Part shown: positions 42,243 through 51,391 of the stretch, piece after piece | Numbering within the stretch: position 1 is the stretch's first letter | Layout: each line of letters starts with the position of its first letter | Source of the DNA: Flagellimonas profundi | Lineage (GTDB): Bacteria; Bacteroidota; Bacteroidia; Flavobacteriales; Flavobacteriaceae | Reading direction: 5' to 3' | Length of the DNA stretch: 64,000 nucleotides | Assembly (NCBI RefSeq): GCF_017313275.1 | Contig: NZ_JAFLNM010000001.1 | Location: forward strand, 806,001 to 870,000 | Made by a program: the position numbers and the translations under genes | Notes under the pieces: generated by a model | The model's database searches: none | What the model saw: only the letters and a program-made list of their open reading frames with translations | Told to the model about the DNA's origin: nothing

Positions 42243-42740
42243 TTATACTTTTCCAATGCTTAAAAAATTTTCTCTCCCATCCACTTGACCGAACAACTCG
42301 GCTAGCTTCTTTTCCCTAAATTCAAAAATCTTCTGCAACTGTTTTTTTACCAAAAGGGGGTGTGTTAGTTGTCCCAAAAAACCAAAGGGTAATTTATAAT
42401 CAATAATATCCTCCATTTCCACACCTTCGGGAACCTCTTTCAAAAAGTGTTTATGGTGCCAAAGGGAGTAGGGACCAAAACGCTGCTCATCCACAAAGTA
42501 TTCGCCATCTTTTACATGGGTAATTTCGGTAACCCATTTTGTGGAGATCAGAGGGAATGGCTTTACAATATATTGTATTACCTGACCTTGGAACATGGGT
42601 CTGTCGGCACCCGCCAAAATATGAAAACCCATATGCTGCGGAGTGATAACTGCCAAATTTTTAGGGTCTGAAAGGAAATCCCAAGCTTCTTTTTTGCTTA
42701 TAGGAAATATTTGCTTTGATTTTAATTGATAAAGTTGCAT
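42243..42740 (-). CDS. SRPBCC-family protein
   Basis: A 165-aa protein from ATG 42740 (MQLYQLKSKQIFPISKKEAW); a TTG upstream is less likely. It has the SRPBCC ligand-binding pattern (FLSDPKNLAVITPQHMGF, SLWHHKHFLKEVPEGVEMED, GFLGQLTHPLLVKKQLQKIF). Often called a cell division inhibitor-like protein in annotation without experimental basis. First gene of the photolyase operon. Confidence 0.88.
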   Translation of the reverse strand: MQLYQLKSKQIFPISKKEAWDFLSDPKNLAVITPQHMGFHILAGADRPMFQGQVIQYIVKPFPLISTKWVTEITHVKDGEYFVDEQRFGPYSLWHHKHFLKEVPEGVEMEDIIDYKLPFGFLGQLTHPLLVKKQLQKIFEFREKKLAELFGQVDGRENFLSIGKV

Positions 42741-42876
42741 CCATTTTAATTTACACAAAGATAGCAGTAAAATGTTTCATAAAAATATTAAAAAGTTAAA
42801 CAAAAATTAAATAGAGGTCATTTATTTGCTACTTTTGTTTTAAGGTTTAATTAACAAATAGGGCATCGCTTTATCT

Positions 42877-42884
42877 TAATTTTG
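42877..42884 (+). promoter_or_regulatory. -7 element upstream of DUF2911 gene
   Basis: TAATTTTG at 42877-42884, matching TAnnTTTG, 31 bp before the ATG at 42916. The AT-rich region between this and 42740 separates two divergent genes. Confidence 0.6.
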
Positions 42885-42915
42885 CTTAGCTGAACAATTA
42901 ATACATATTACAACT

Positions 42916-43770
42916 ATGAAAAAATTTGCACTCTTACTATTTACAATGGCAACGTGTTTTTCTTTGGAAGCACAAATACAAACGCCAGCACCCAGTCCAT
43001 TTTCCACTTTGGAACAAAAAGTTGGATTGACCGATGTTACCGTTAAATATTCCCGCCCTGCCATGAGGGGTAGAACAGTATTTGGTGACTTGGTTCCTTA
43101 TGGCGCTATTTGGAGAACAGGAGCCAATCAAAACACAGTTATCACTTTTAGTGATGATGTAACCGTAAAAGGAAAAGAACTCAAGGCTGGAAGCTACGCC
43201 ATTTACACCAGACCGGCCGAGGCGGTTTGGGAAGTCTTCTTTTACACGGACACAGAAAACTGGGGTACTCCACAGGAATGGGACGCATCCAAGGTTGCTG
43301 CTACGGTAAAAGTTGAAACTATGGAAGTACCAATGCCCATTGAGTCCTTTACCATAACCATCGATGACCTATATAACAATGGTGCTACTTTGGGCATTAT
43401 GTGGGAGAACACATATGTTGGAGTCGACTTTGTGGTTCCCACGGTTGATAAAGCGATGAAGAGCATTCAAGAGACCATGGCCAACAAAGAGGACCTCGAA
43501 GCCAATGACTACTTTGCCGCAGGTTCCTACTATTTCTCTGAGGGAGTGAATATGGAGCAGGCCAAGGAATGGGTCGACAAAGCTGTTGAAATGGGTGATG
43601 GAAGTGCCTATTGGATGATGCGTACCCAGTCTTTGATCTATGCTAAAATGGGAGATAAAGAAGCCGCTATCGAAGCTGCTAAAAGGTCTTTGGCCGCTGC
43701 ACAAGCTGCAGGTAACCAGGATTATGTTAAAATGAACAAAGACTCCCTAAAAGAATGGGCTAAGATGTAA
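42916..43770 (+). CDS. DUF2911 domain lipid-bilayer-exported protein
   Basis: A 284-aa protein with a signal peptide (MKKFALLLFTMATCFSLEAQ). DUF2911 features: VGLTDVTVKYSRPAMRGRTV, FGDLVPYGAIWRTGANQNTV, then a beta sandwich. The C-terminal 100 residues form TPR-like helices (EQAKEWVDKAVEMGDGSAYW, KMGDKEAAIEAAKRSLAAAQ). Common secreted Bacteroidota protein of unknown function. Followed by a strong terminator. Confidence 0.9.
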   Translation: MKKFALLLFTMATCFSLEAQIQTPAPSPFSTLEQKVGLTDVTVKYSRPAMRGRTVFGDLVPYGAIWRTGANQNTVITFSDDVTVKGKELKAGSYAIYTRPAEAVWEVFFYTDTENWGTPQEWDASKVAATVKVETMEVPMPIESFTITIDDLYNNGATLGIMWENTYVGVDFVVPTVDKAMKSIQETMANKEDLEANDYFAAGSYYFSEGVNMEQAKEWVDKAVEMGDGSAYWMMRTQSLIYAKMGDKEAAIEAAKRSLAAAQAAGNQDYVKMNKDSLKEWAKM

Positions 43771-43797
43771 TTGATACTTATATCAAGATAGTAAAAG

Positions 43798-43822
43798 ACC
43801 CACTTTTGAAGTGGGTTTTTTT
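43798..43822 (+). terminator. Terminator of DUF2911 gene
   Basis: ACCCACTT (43798-43805), loop TTG, AAGTGGGT (43809-43816), T tract to 43822, which runs into the stop codon of the convergent symporter gene. Confidence 0.88.
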
Positions 43823-45527
43823 ATTCCTCTATAGTGCTGTTGCCAAGGAAGTTATCAAATATTTGAGTAATTGTGGCCAATATAATGACCAATACACAAC
43901 CAAATGCATTTAACCACAGGTAGGACATCCAATCAAAATACCAACCAATAATAACGATGATCTGGGTTACAATGGCGGCTACAAAAACAGCATTTCCTTT
44001 TACAAATTTGAAGAAAAAGGCCAACAAAAATATACCCAGTACATTTCCGTAGAAAATGGAACCGATGATGTTCACTAATTGTATCAGGTTGTCAAAAAGG
44101 TTGGCCACATTGGCGATCAAAATGGCAATAATCCCCCAAAGTAGGGTAAAGGCCTTGGTAGCCTTTAAGTAATGCTCCTGTGTATGTTCTTTGTTGCTGT
44201 TGCGTTTGTAAAGGTCAAGAGCGGTAATGGTACCTAGGGCATTCAATTCTGAAGCGGTGGATGACATGGCCGCTGAGAGGATTACCGCTAAAAGAAGTCC
44301 AATAAGTCCCATGGGTAGATTGTTCAGGATAAAATGAATAAATACATAATCCTTGTCATTGGTTTCAACGGAACCATCCGCTTTGGCAATTAAACTTTTG
44401 GCAGCTTCCCTGCTAGCATTTTCCTTCTCATTGATTTTTATGATATCCTGTTTTGCCTGTTCTATGGCATTATATTCTTTAAGTTCCAATGCGGCTGAGA
44501 AAGAATGCTGGGCCATTCTCTTTTCTTTCTCCAATTCTTTATGGTCCTCTTCCAAGGATTGATAGTCATTGGCATATTCCGATTGCATAACAGCTTCTGT
44601 GGCAGCGGGATTAAAATTTAGAGGAGAAGTGTTATACTGATAAAAAACAAATACCATAGCACCCACTAAAAGGATGAAGAACTGCATCGGTATTTTAAAA
44701 ATTCCATTGAAAACAAGTGCCAATTGGCTTTCACGTACGGATCTACCTGATAAATACCGCTGAACCTGACTTTGGTCTGTCCCAAAATAAGCCAAAGCCA
44801 AAAAGAATCCCCCAGTAATACCACTCCAAAAAGTGTATCGATTATTGGTATCAAAACTGAAATCCAAAATATTCAGCTTGTTGTTGGCCCCTGCAATTTT
44901 TAAAGCTTTATCAAAAGAAATATCAGTCGGAAGAGCGCCCATTATAAAGAAAAAGGCAAAAAACATTCCCAACATTATGATGAACATCTGTTGCTTTTGG
45001 GTAACACTAACAGCTTTGGTACCACCAGAAACTGTGTATATGATCACCAAAATTCCAATGATAATGTTCAAAGTTCTTAGATCCCATCCCAATACCGCAG
45101 AAAGTATGATGGAAGGCGCAAAAATTGTGATTCCTGCGGCCAATCCACGTTGCACCAAAAACAACAATGCCGTAAGGGTACGTGTTTTCAGGTCAAAACG
45201 CCCCTCGAGCATTTCATAAGCAGTAAAGACCTTTAATTTTTTGTAGATGGGAATAAATATCAAGCAGATGACGATCATGGCCAAGGGAAGCCCAAAGTAG
45301 AACTGGACGAACCCCATTCCGTAATGAAAGGCCTGGCCCGGTGTAGACAAAAAAGTAATGGCACTTGCCTGTGTGGCCATAACGGATAAACCAATGGTCC
45401 ACCACTTTACGTTATCCCCGCCGCGAACATAGTCATCCACGTTCTTGTTGCCACGAGTTTTCCAAACACCGTATGCAACGATAAAGAGTAGGGTGCTACC
45501 AAGAATAATCCAGTCGAGTAATGCCAT
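43821..45527 (-). CDS. Sodium:solute symporter (SSS family)
   Basis: A 568-aa membrane protein with about 13-14 hydrophobic segments. SSS signatures: WWTIGLSVMATQASAITFLS near residue 42, FLALAYFGTDQSQVQRYLSG and VILSAAMSSTASELNALGTI. A large hydrophilic insert of about 80 residues (from the region AAATEAVMQSEYANDYQSLE onwards, through SLEEDHKELEKEKRM) sits between helices and looks like a coiled coil. The substrate is unknown; linkage to a PIG-L deacetylase suggests a sugar or amino-sugar product. Third gene of the PIG-L/33-aa/SSS operon. Confidence 0.9.
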   Translation of the reverse strand: MALLDWIILGSTLLFIVAYGVWKTRGNKNVDDYVRGGDNVKWWTIGLSVMATQASAITFLSTPGQAFHYGMGFVQFYFGLPLAMIVICLIFIPIYKKLKVFTAYEMLEGRFDLKTRTLTALLFLVQRGLAAGITIFAPSIILSAVLGWDLRTLNIIIGILVIIYTVSGGTKAVSVTQKQQMFIIMLGMFFAFFFIMGALPTDISFDKALKIAGANNKLNILDFSFDTNNRYTFWSGITGGFFLALAYFGTDQSQVQRYLSGRSVRESQLALVFNGIFKIPMQFFILLVGAMVFVFYQYNTSPLNFNPAATEAVMQSEYANDYQSLEEDHKELEKEKRMAQHSFSAALELKEYNAIEQAKQDIIKINEKENASREAAKSLIAKADGSVETNDKDYVFIHFILNNLPMGLIGLLLAVILSAAMSSTASELNALGTITALDLYKRNSNKEHTQEHYLKATKAFTLLWGIIAILIANVANLFDNLIQLVNIIGSIFYGNVLGIFLLAFFFKFVKGNAVFVAAIVTQIIVIIGWYFDWMSYLWLNAFGCVLVIILATITQIFDNFLGNSTIEE

Positions 45528-45535
45528 TCAGGATA

Positions 45536-45637
45536 CTAGTTGTTTAAAATCATTATGAGGTAAAACACCAAAATATATATGGCATTTAAAAGGATTACGA
45601 TGCTGTATTCCTTCTTCCATTCAAATTTGGTATCCAT
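45536..45637 (-). CDS. 33-aa single-span membrane peptide
   Basis: ATG 45637 to TAG 45536. The sequence runs MDTKFEWKKEYSIVILLNA then IYILVFYLIMILNN: a short basic head followed by one hydrophobic helix of about 20 residues. Start lies 1 bp after the PIG-L stop (TAATATG) and the stop lies 8 bp before the symporter ATG, so it fills the gap exactly. It may be a small subunit or assembly partner of the symporter. Function inferred from position only. Confidence 0.7.
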   Translation of the reverse strand: MDTKFEWKKEYSIVILLNAIYILVFYLIMILNN

Positions 45638-45638
45638 A

Positions 45639-48170
45639 TTATCCTTTGACATTACTGTCTCTTTTTACTTCATCTTTTCCTACCGAAAGCATATTTGCAA
45701 AGAGTTTATATGCTCCCGAAACCCCAACAGGCAATTCCCTGAAAAAGCTTAAACCGGTGTAAATATAGTGACCTTCTCCATAAGGTGCTACAATAAGGCT
45801 ACCTTGTTTATCGGTTTCCCCTTCATCTTTCATGGATAGAATCGGTGTAAACTCTGAGCTCCACTCGCTTGGAAAATATAATCCTCGCTCTTGCACCCAA
45901 CCATCAAAATCTTTTTCTGTGATGGCATTCGGAAAATTAACCAACGAATTATTCGGTGCCAATATTTTTACCTCAGCATTTTCGTCGGTGACCCTATCAC
46001 GTGAAAGTGTCACATCGTAAGGTGCAATATTTTCAAATTGACTGGCCCACCTTCCTGCAGTGTTGTATTGTACGATCATGGTGCCGCCCCTTTCAACATA
46101 ATCAAATAAAACAGGTTGCTTGAACTTTAGGGCGCCCACAACATTGTAGGCCCTGATCCCGACCACTACAGCATCATATTTGTCCAAATCCCCATTTTGA
46201 ATATCGTTCGGGTCCACTAAATGGACTTGATAACCGATTTGCTCCAAACTTTCGGGAACATTGTCACCAGCTCCCATGATGTAGGCAATATGCTCACCGG
46301 ACTTTTTTATATCCATGCGCACCACTTTGGCTTCCGAAGGAAGTAGGACAGATTGCTTGGGGATATGGTCATAATCAATTTCTACAAGCTCTTTATCGTA
46401 TACTTTGTTGCCCATAGTGATTTTGGGCTCCAATTTGCCCTCGCTTTCCATATCGGGAGGGGTAACATTAAATGCAACGGATATTTCCTCTCCTTTTTGT
46501 GATATGGAAAAGGGAATACTGCTTGGAGAAACTACCCAACCCGAAGGATGGTTCAAGGCAACGGTACCGGACACATCATTCTTTCCAGCTCTAATTTTGA
46601 CTTGGACCTCTTTGGTATCGGCGTTGGCAAAAATCAGCACTTTCTCGTCGATTTTGGAGGTAACATCAGGTAATATGGCAAAAGGCTCATACAATTCACC
46701 TCTATCAGGTCTGGAATAGCGGTGAACAACGGATTTCTCAAATGGAATTTCAACACCATCGACCTCTACCGTAAAAATAGCTTTGAAAGCACTTGGTGTT
46801 TCAGGTTTGCCAATTAAACTTTGGTCTGTAACAGTATATGTTCCCAAGGTTCCTGGTTTGTTCAACCAATAAGGACTGGTATACGATATATTTTCGGGCA
46901 CCTTAAAGCTTATTTCAAAATTTTCTCTTTGATTGTCGACCAATACTTTATTGGGAGTTAATTTGGCATCGGCCCCAATAATTTCGATTTGTTTTAAAGT
47001 AACACTTGGAGATGACCTATTGATGGTTTCAATGTTGATCACTGTTTGGCTACCAGGAGTAGCGGAAGCACTTGCAGAACTAGCTTCCAAATACAGTCCT
47101 GCGGCAGCCAAAATAATTTTTTTCAATTCTTCGGACTTTAGGGTTCTCCAATGCTCATCTTCCACTTCTTGCAGTAATTCATATGCTTTTACAAGCTCAG
47201 GGATGTGTTTTGATGGGTTCTGAAAATCAAAATTTTCCTCAACATCATAAAGAATGTTACCGACGGCTTCGCCTCCTTCCACACGCGACCAAGTGGTGTT
47301 GATACCTTCAAAAACATTGTTGTTTTGGGGCATGTCACCTTTAAGGAGTTCAATATATTCATCAGATGATCCTCTATCGGTCAACCTGCCAAATCCTTGG
47401 CATAGGTGTTGACTACGAGCCATGGCGGCAATTTCGTTGTTGGATAGGCCAAGTTCCGGGTAGTAGGTGCCAACATCTAACTTTACCATACCCGACTTAT
47501 CGGCTTCGGCAAACTTTTCCCTGCTTCCATATTGCCACCACGACGTGTTGTAAAAAATACGTTTAGGTTGCCAGGGCGTAGTCCATTGCAATTGGTCGGA
47601 GTACACATTGGGATTGTTGGCAAGATCAAAAGCCTCCATGCTCAAAATAGCAGAAGATGTATGGTGACCATGGGTGGAACCAGGTGTTCTGTGATTAAAA
47701 CGGTTGATGATCACATCGGGCTTAATGTTTCGAATGGCCCAGACCACATCCGACAGCACTTTTTCCTTGTCCCAAATTTTTAAGGTTTCCTTCGGATGTT
47801 TGGAAAACCCAAAATCGATTGCTCGGGTAAACCGTTGTTCGCCACCATCCATGTGTCTTGCGGCCAAAAGTTCTTGTGTACGCAAAACGCCCAAAAGCTC
47901 AGCTAACTCAGAACCGATCAAGTTTTGCCCGCCGTCACCACGAGTCATGGAAAGGTACACGGTCCTTGCTTTTTCGTGGTTGGCCAAATAAGAAATTAGG
48001 CTGGTATTTTCGTCGTCGGGATGCGCCGCTACGTAAAGTGCCGTTCCTAAAAAATTAAGTTTTTGGATTTCATGAAATAGCTCTGCGGAGGTTAGCTTAT
48101 CTGGTTTTTGGGCAAATGAATTTGTTAAAAATAACGTGGTTATGGAGAGGAATACCCAAAAATGCTTCAT
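45639..48170 (-). CDS. Secreted PIG-L deacetylase with C-terminal beta and GATase-like domains
   Basis: An 843-aa protein from ATG 48170, the start of a signal peptide (MKHFWVFLSITTLFLTNSFA). Residues 30-270 are a PIG-L/LmbE domain with the zinc motif AAHPDDENTSLISYLA and TRGDGGQNLIGSELAELLGV, plus the downstream His-rich HRTPGSTHGHHTS. A middle immunoglobulin-like part follows (NEW3-like, around FNVTPPDMESEG), and a C-terminal unit with DAVVVGIRAYNVVGALKFKQ resembles glutamine-amidotransferase-like folds. It probably de-N-acetylates a sugar conjugate outside the cytoplasm. First gene of the operon ending with the symporter. Confidence 0.88.
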   Translation of the reverse strand: MKHFWVFLSITTLFLTNSFAQKPDKLTSAELFHEIQKLNFLGTALYVAAHPDDENTSLISYLANHEKARTVYLSMTRGDGGQNLIGSELAELLGVLRTQELLAARHMDGGEQRFTRAIDFGFSKHPKETLKIWDKEKVLSDVVWAIRNIKPDVIINRFNHRTPGSTHGHHTSSAILSMEAFDLANNPNVYSDQLQWTTPWQPKRIFYNTSWWQYGSREKFAEADKSGMVKLDVGTYYPELGLSNNEIAAMARSQHLCQGFGRLTDRGSSDEYIELLKGDMPQNNNVFEGINTTWSRVEGGEAVGNILYDVEENFDFQNPSKHIPELVKAYELLQEVEDEHWRTLKSEELKKIILAAAGLYLEASSASASATPGSQTVINIETINRSSPSVTLKQIEIIGADAKLTPNKVLVDNQRENFEISFKVPENISYTSPYWLNKPGTLGTYTVTDQSLIGKPETPSAFKAIFTVEVDGVEIPFEKSVVHRYSRPDRGELYEPFAILPDVTSKIDEKVLIFANADTKEVQVKIRAGKNDVSGTVALNHPSGWVVSPSSIPFSISQKGEEISVAFNVTPPDMESEGKLEPKITMGNKVYDKELVEIDYDHIPKQSVLLPSEAKVVRMDIKKSGEHIAYIMGAGDNVPESLEQIGYQVHLVDPNDIQNGDLDKYDAVVVGIRAYNVVGALKFKQPVLFDYVERGGTMIVQYNTAGRWASQFENIAPYDVTLSRDRVTDENAEVKILAPNNSLVNFPNAITEKDFDGWVQERGLYFPSEWSSEFTPILSMKDEGETDKQGSLIVAPYGEGHYIYTGLSFFRELPVGVSGAYKLFANMLSVGKDEVKRDSNVKG

Positions 48171-48262
48171 ACTTGGTTGTTTAGTGGTTATTTCAAATAT
48201 AGGTAGTTTGTAGGCAGTCATCCGATTCTTTAAAAGACTTTTAACATTGCAATTGCTTACTG

Positions 48263-49207
48263 TTATAAACCTAAACTGTCCCTTAAGATTAAATTCTTGT
48301 TGTCATTTTGCTGCCAATAGGCAGTTTTTAATGATTTGATTTTGGTAGCCGATGTTGTCAATGTTTTTGCATCAGAGCCAAAGCCGCTTTTTAATTCCTC
48401 TGTCCAACTTTCAATGGAATAGGGGAAATCAGCAGTGAAATGTATCATCAAATTTCGTTCCAATTTCGGGTAGGAAATGGTGTAAGTGGAAATGCCATCT
48501 TTGGATGAAAGTTGGGCATTGGCATTATATGCTTTTATTTCTTGATGACTTAATCTAAGGAACTCTAAAGAAGGAATCATGGAAACATCACCCAATGGAA
48601 GATGATCGGGATTGATTCGGATTTTGGTCCAGATTTCATTTTCTAAAATAGTTTTTTCCATGGAGAACGCTCGATCGGCCTCTCCTTCAAAATAAGAATG
48701 GGAGGTGAAGTCAAATTTTTCACGATTGTTCAGTTGGGAGTACACATGACCACACCATTCTTGAACGGATAAACTTGTTTTAAGCGCATGCTGATTATCG
48801 TAAACGGGATAAAAAGTACTGCTCATGATGGAGTAGGGATAGATGCCCGTCAAAAACTTTTTAGTGGCATTCAACTTTAAGACCGATACGTTTTCGGGAT
48901 TGCTGTTGTTTGCTTTTACCTGTTCTGTGGGCAAAAATGGTTCGGTAACATAAATCAACACGGCCTTGCCATCCCGAAGCTCTCCATATCTTGCCTGTTC
49001 CAATTGATAAGAAGTAATTTCCGCCTCTCCCGCATACCAGTACTGTTTAAAATTTTCTGAAAGTGGATTTTTGGGAGGTTGCTCTTTGGTTTTTGTGGTA
49101 GGAGCGGTATCTGTTGATGTTTCCGTTTTGTTTTCCTGTTTACACCCTACAAATAGGAGAATCAACAATAAAAAAGAAGTGCCAAAGGTTGAGTTAAAGA
49201 ATTTCAT
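48263..49207 (-). CDS. Conserved lipoprotein of unknown function
   Basis: A 314-aa lipoprotein: the signal MKFFNSTFGTSFLLLILL continues into the lipobox FVGC (Cys at about residue 22), then a Thr-rich linker (TETSTDTAPTTKTKEQPPK). The globular part begins NFKQYWYAGEAEITSYQLEQ. This conserved flavobacterial family is often mislabelled as septum formation inhibitor Maf; no Maf motif is present. Function unknown. Single gene divergent from the U32 peptidase. Confidence 0.8.
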   Translation of the reverse strand: MKFFNSTFGTSFLLLILLFVGCKQENKTETSTDTAPTTKTKEQPPKNPLSENFKQYWYAGEAEITSYQLEQARYGELRDGKAVLIYVTEPFLPTEQVKANNSNPENVSVLKLNATKKFLTGIYPYSIMSSTFYPVYDNQHALKTSLSVQEWCGHVYSQLNNREKFDFTSHSYFEGEADRAFSMEKTILENEIWTKIRINPDHLPLGDVSMIPSLEFLRLSHQEIKAYNANAQLSSKDGISTYTISYPKLERNLMIHFTADFPYSIESWTEELKSGFGSDAKTLTTSATKIKSLKTAYWQQNDNKNLILRDSLGL

Positions 49208-49284
49208 AAGCGTATTTTTTCAAAGTTATAGGTAAAGTCGGTTTATATCAATATACTTAACTTTTTCCAATACACGGAAAAATG

Positions 49285-49292
49285 TAGTTTTG
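49285..49292 (+). promoter_or_regulatory. -7 element of U32 peptidase operon
   Basis: TAGTTTTG at 49285-49292, matching TAnnTTTG, 30 bp before ATG 49323. It supports the internal start over the longer frame from 49290. Confidence 0.65.
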
Positions 49293-49322
49293 CAAAATAT
49301 TTCGGAAGCTAAACTTTTTGGT

Positions 49323-50567
49323 ATGCAACAGATTGAGTTGATGGCACCTGCGGGTAATTTTGAATCCTTACAGGCTGCGTTGGACAATGGGGCCGATTCG
49401 GTATATTTTGGCGTGGAGCAATTGAACATGAGGGCGAGAGCCACTATGAACTTTACTTTGGATGATTTGCCCGAGATTGCGAAGCGATGTAATGCAAAAG
49501 GGGTACGGACTTATCTAACCTTGAACACTATTATATATGATCACGACCTTTCCATCGTTAAAACCTTGTTGAAAAAAGCCAAAGAGGTAGGGCTGACTGC
49601 GATTATTGCCATGGACCAAGCTGTGATTGCTTCCGCCAGGGAGTTGGGATTGGAAGTCCATATTTCAACCCAAATCAATGTAACGAATATTGAAACGGTG
49701 AAGTTTTACGCCATGTTCGCCGACACTATGGTATTGAGCCGGGAGTTGAGTTTGCGCCAGGTAAAGAAGATTACGGAACAGATAGAAAAGGAACAGATCA
49801 AAGGACCATCAGGCCGTTTGGTGGAAATCGAGGTTTTCGGTCATGGTGCTCTGTGCATGGCTGTTTCGGGTAAATGTTACATGAGCTTACATTCGTACAA
49901 TTCATCGGCAAATAGGGGAGCTTGCAAACAAAATTGCCGTAAAAAGTACACGGTTATTGATCAAGAGACCGGTTTTGAAATGGAACTGGACAATGAGTAC
50001 ATTATGTCCCCGAAGGATTTATGTACTATCGATTTTCTAGATCAAGTGGCCGATGCAGGTATTAAGGTATTGAAGATAGAGGGTAGGGGGCGTGCTCCCG
50101 AGTATGTGGCCAAAGTCATCAAATGTTACCGTCAGGCTTTGGATAGTTTATACGAGGGCAACTACGACAAGGAAAAAGTGATTGCTTGGATGCAGGAACT
50201 GGAAAAAGTCTACAACCGAGGTTTTTGGAGTGGGTACTATTTGGGCCAGAAATTAGGGGAATGGAGTAAAATTCCTGGCTCATCCGCCACACAAAAGAAA
50301 GTTTACATTGGAAAAGGAGCTCACTTCTTCCCTAAGAGTAATATTGGTGAGTTTACCATAGAAGCTTACGATATCTCTATTGGTGACACTATTTTGGTAA
50401 CAGGGCCAACAACAGGAGCCAAAGAAATGAAAGTCACCGAAATGTTGGTGAATGACACTAAACTTTCCACCGCCAAAAAGGGCGATTCCGTAACCATTCC
50501 TTTGGATTTCAGAATTCGACTATCGGACAAGTTGTACAAAATCGTGGAAAATAAGGTAGAGGCTTAA
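49323..50567 (+). CDS. Peptidase U32 family protein
   Basis: A 414-aa protein from ATG 49323. U32 features: LMAPAGNFESLQAALDNGAD, VYFGVEQLNMRARATMNF, and the cysteine cluster GALCMAVSGKCYMS then ANRGACKQNCRKKY (four Cys, iron-sulfur-type), as in the tRNA-hydroxylation (TrhP-like) and ubiquinone-related members. In Flavobacteriia the usual call is collagenase-like peptidase, though tRNA modification (cmo5U/ho5U) is at least as likely. It is translationally coupled (TAATG) to a ferredoxin gene, which fits an iron-sulfur enzyme. Confidence 0.9.
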   Translation: MQQIELMAPAGNFESLQAALDNGADSVYFGVEQLNMRARATMNFTLDDLPEIAKRCNAKGVRTYLTLNTIIYDHDLSIVKTLLKKAKEVGLTAIIAMDQAVIASARELGLEVHISTQINVTNIETVKFYAMFADTMVLSRELSLRQVKKITEQIEKEQIKGPSGRLVEIEVFGHGALCMAVSGKCYMSLHSYNSSANRGACKQNCRKKYTVIDQETGFEMELDNEYIMSPKDLCTIDFLDQVADAGIKVLKIEGRGRAPEYVAKVIKCYRQALDSLYEGNYDKEKVIAWMQELEKVYNRGFWSGYYLGQKLGEWSKIPGSSATQKKVYIGKGAHFFPKSNIGEFTIEAYDISIGDTILVTGPTTGAKEMKVTEMLVNDTKLSTAKKGDSVTIPLDFRIRLSDKLYKIVENKVEA

Positions 50568-50797
50568 TGGTTGTAGTTACGCTTCAGCGCGAAAAATGTA
50601 TAGGATGCAATTACTGTGTGGAGATGGCCCCAGAGCAATTTGCCATGTCCAAAAAAGATGGAAAATCTGTTTTGCTGCATTCCCAAAACAAAAAGGGCTT
50701 CCATACCATAAAATCCCATGACGAAGGTATTTTTGAGTCTTGTGAACAAGCGTCAAAAGCCTGCCCTGTAAAAATTATTTCGGTAAAACAAACCTGA
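50567..50797 (+). CDS. 4Fe-4S ferredoxin
   Basis: A 76-aa protein with Cys spacing KCIGCNYCVEMAP and a later CEQASKACPVKIIS: a single [4Fe-4S] or [3Fe-4S] type cluster of the CxxCxxx...CxxxxxxCP pattern. Its ATG overlaps the U32 stop by 1 nt. The likely role is electron donor to the U32 protein (tRNA hydroxylation pathway), inferred from coupling. It ends exactly where the convergent Maf gene ends. Confidence 0.9.
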   Translation: MVVVTLQREKCIGCNYCVEMAPEQFAMSKKDGKSVLLHSQNKKGFHTIKSHDEGIFESCEQASKACPVKIISVKQT

Positions 50798-51391
50798 TTA
50801 CAGCTCCATAAGAGCTTTATAGACCAAATCTGTGGGCAGCCCCACTACATTGGTATAAGAACCTTGAATTTCAGTAATACCTATCATTCCGATCCATTCC
50901 TGTATCCCGTAGGCACCGGCTTTATCAAATGGTTGGCAAGTTTCAATGTAGTAGTTGATCTCGTCATCCGAGAAATCTTTCAACTTAACCTTAGTGATGC
51001 CACTTACAGTTTTTTGGGAATCTTTTGTGGTAAAACAAACAGAGGTGATCACTTCGTGCCAATCCCCCGAGAGTGTACGAAGCATTTCAAACGCCTCGGC
51101 TTTATCAGCAGCTTTGGCCAAGGATATTTTGTTGTGCCAAACCACGGTATCCGAAGTGATCACAATTTGACCAGGTTCCAGCTCCTTCAAAAATGGAGTG
51201 GCTTTGAGCTTGGCCAGATACTCGGATATTTCTTGCCCTTGCAATTGCTCAGGATAGACCTCTTCTACCGATTTTGGTCGAACTTCAAAGTCCAGTCCCA
51301 ACTCCTCCAAAAACATTTTGCGCCTTGGTGAACCAGAGCCCAAAATGATTTTTTTGTCCTTGAGCTTTTCTCTGAGTGGATTTTTAGTCAT
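50798..51391 (-). CDS. maf: Maf-family nucleotide pyrophosphatase
   Basis: A 197-aa protein from ATG 51391 (a GTG at 51400 is an alternative). Maf motifs: KKIILGSGSPRRKMFLEELG, ITSDTVVWHNKISLAKAADK, FDKAGAYGIQEWIGMIG. Hydrolyses non-canonical nucleoside triphosphates such as dTTP/UTP or modified forms and is linked to septum regulation. Overlaps the KdsC-like gene stop by 8 nt. Confidence 0.93.
   Translation of the reverse strand: MTKNPLREKLKDKKIILGSGSPRRKMFLEELGLDFEVRPKSVEEVYPEQLQGQEISEYLAKLKATPFLKELEPGQIVITSDTVVWHNKISLAKAADKAEAFEMLRTLSGDWHEVITSVCFTTKDSQKTVSGITKVKLKDFSDDEINYYIETCQPFDKAGAYGIQEWIGMIGITEIQGSYTNVVGLPTDLVYKALMEL

Noticed and set aside
45639..48170. PIG-L gene as a bacillithiol deacetylase
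   Set aside because: It has a signal peptide and large extra domains, so it acts outside the cytoplasm; the true BshB1 is at 60106-60828.
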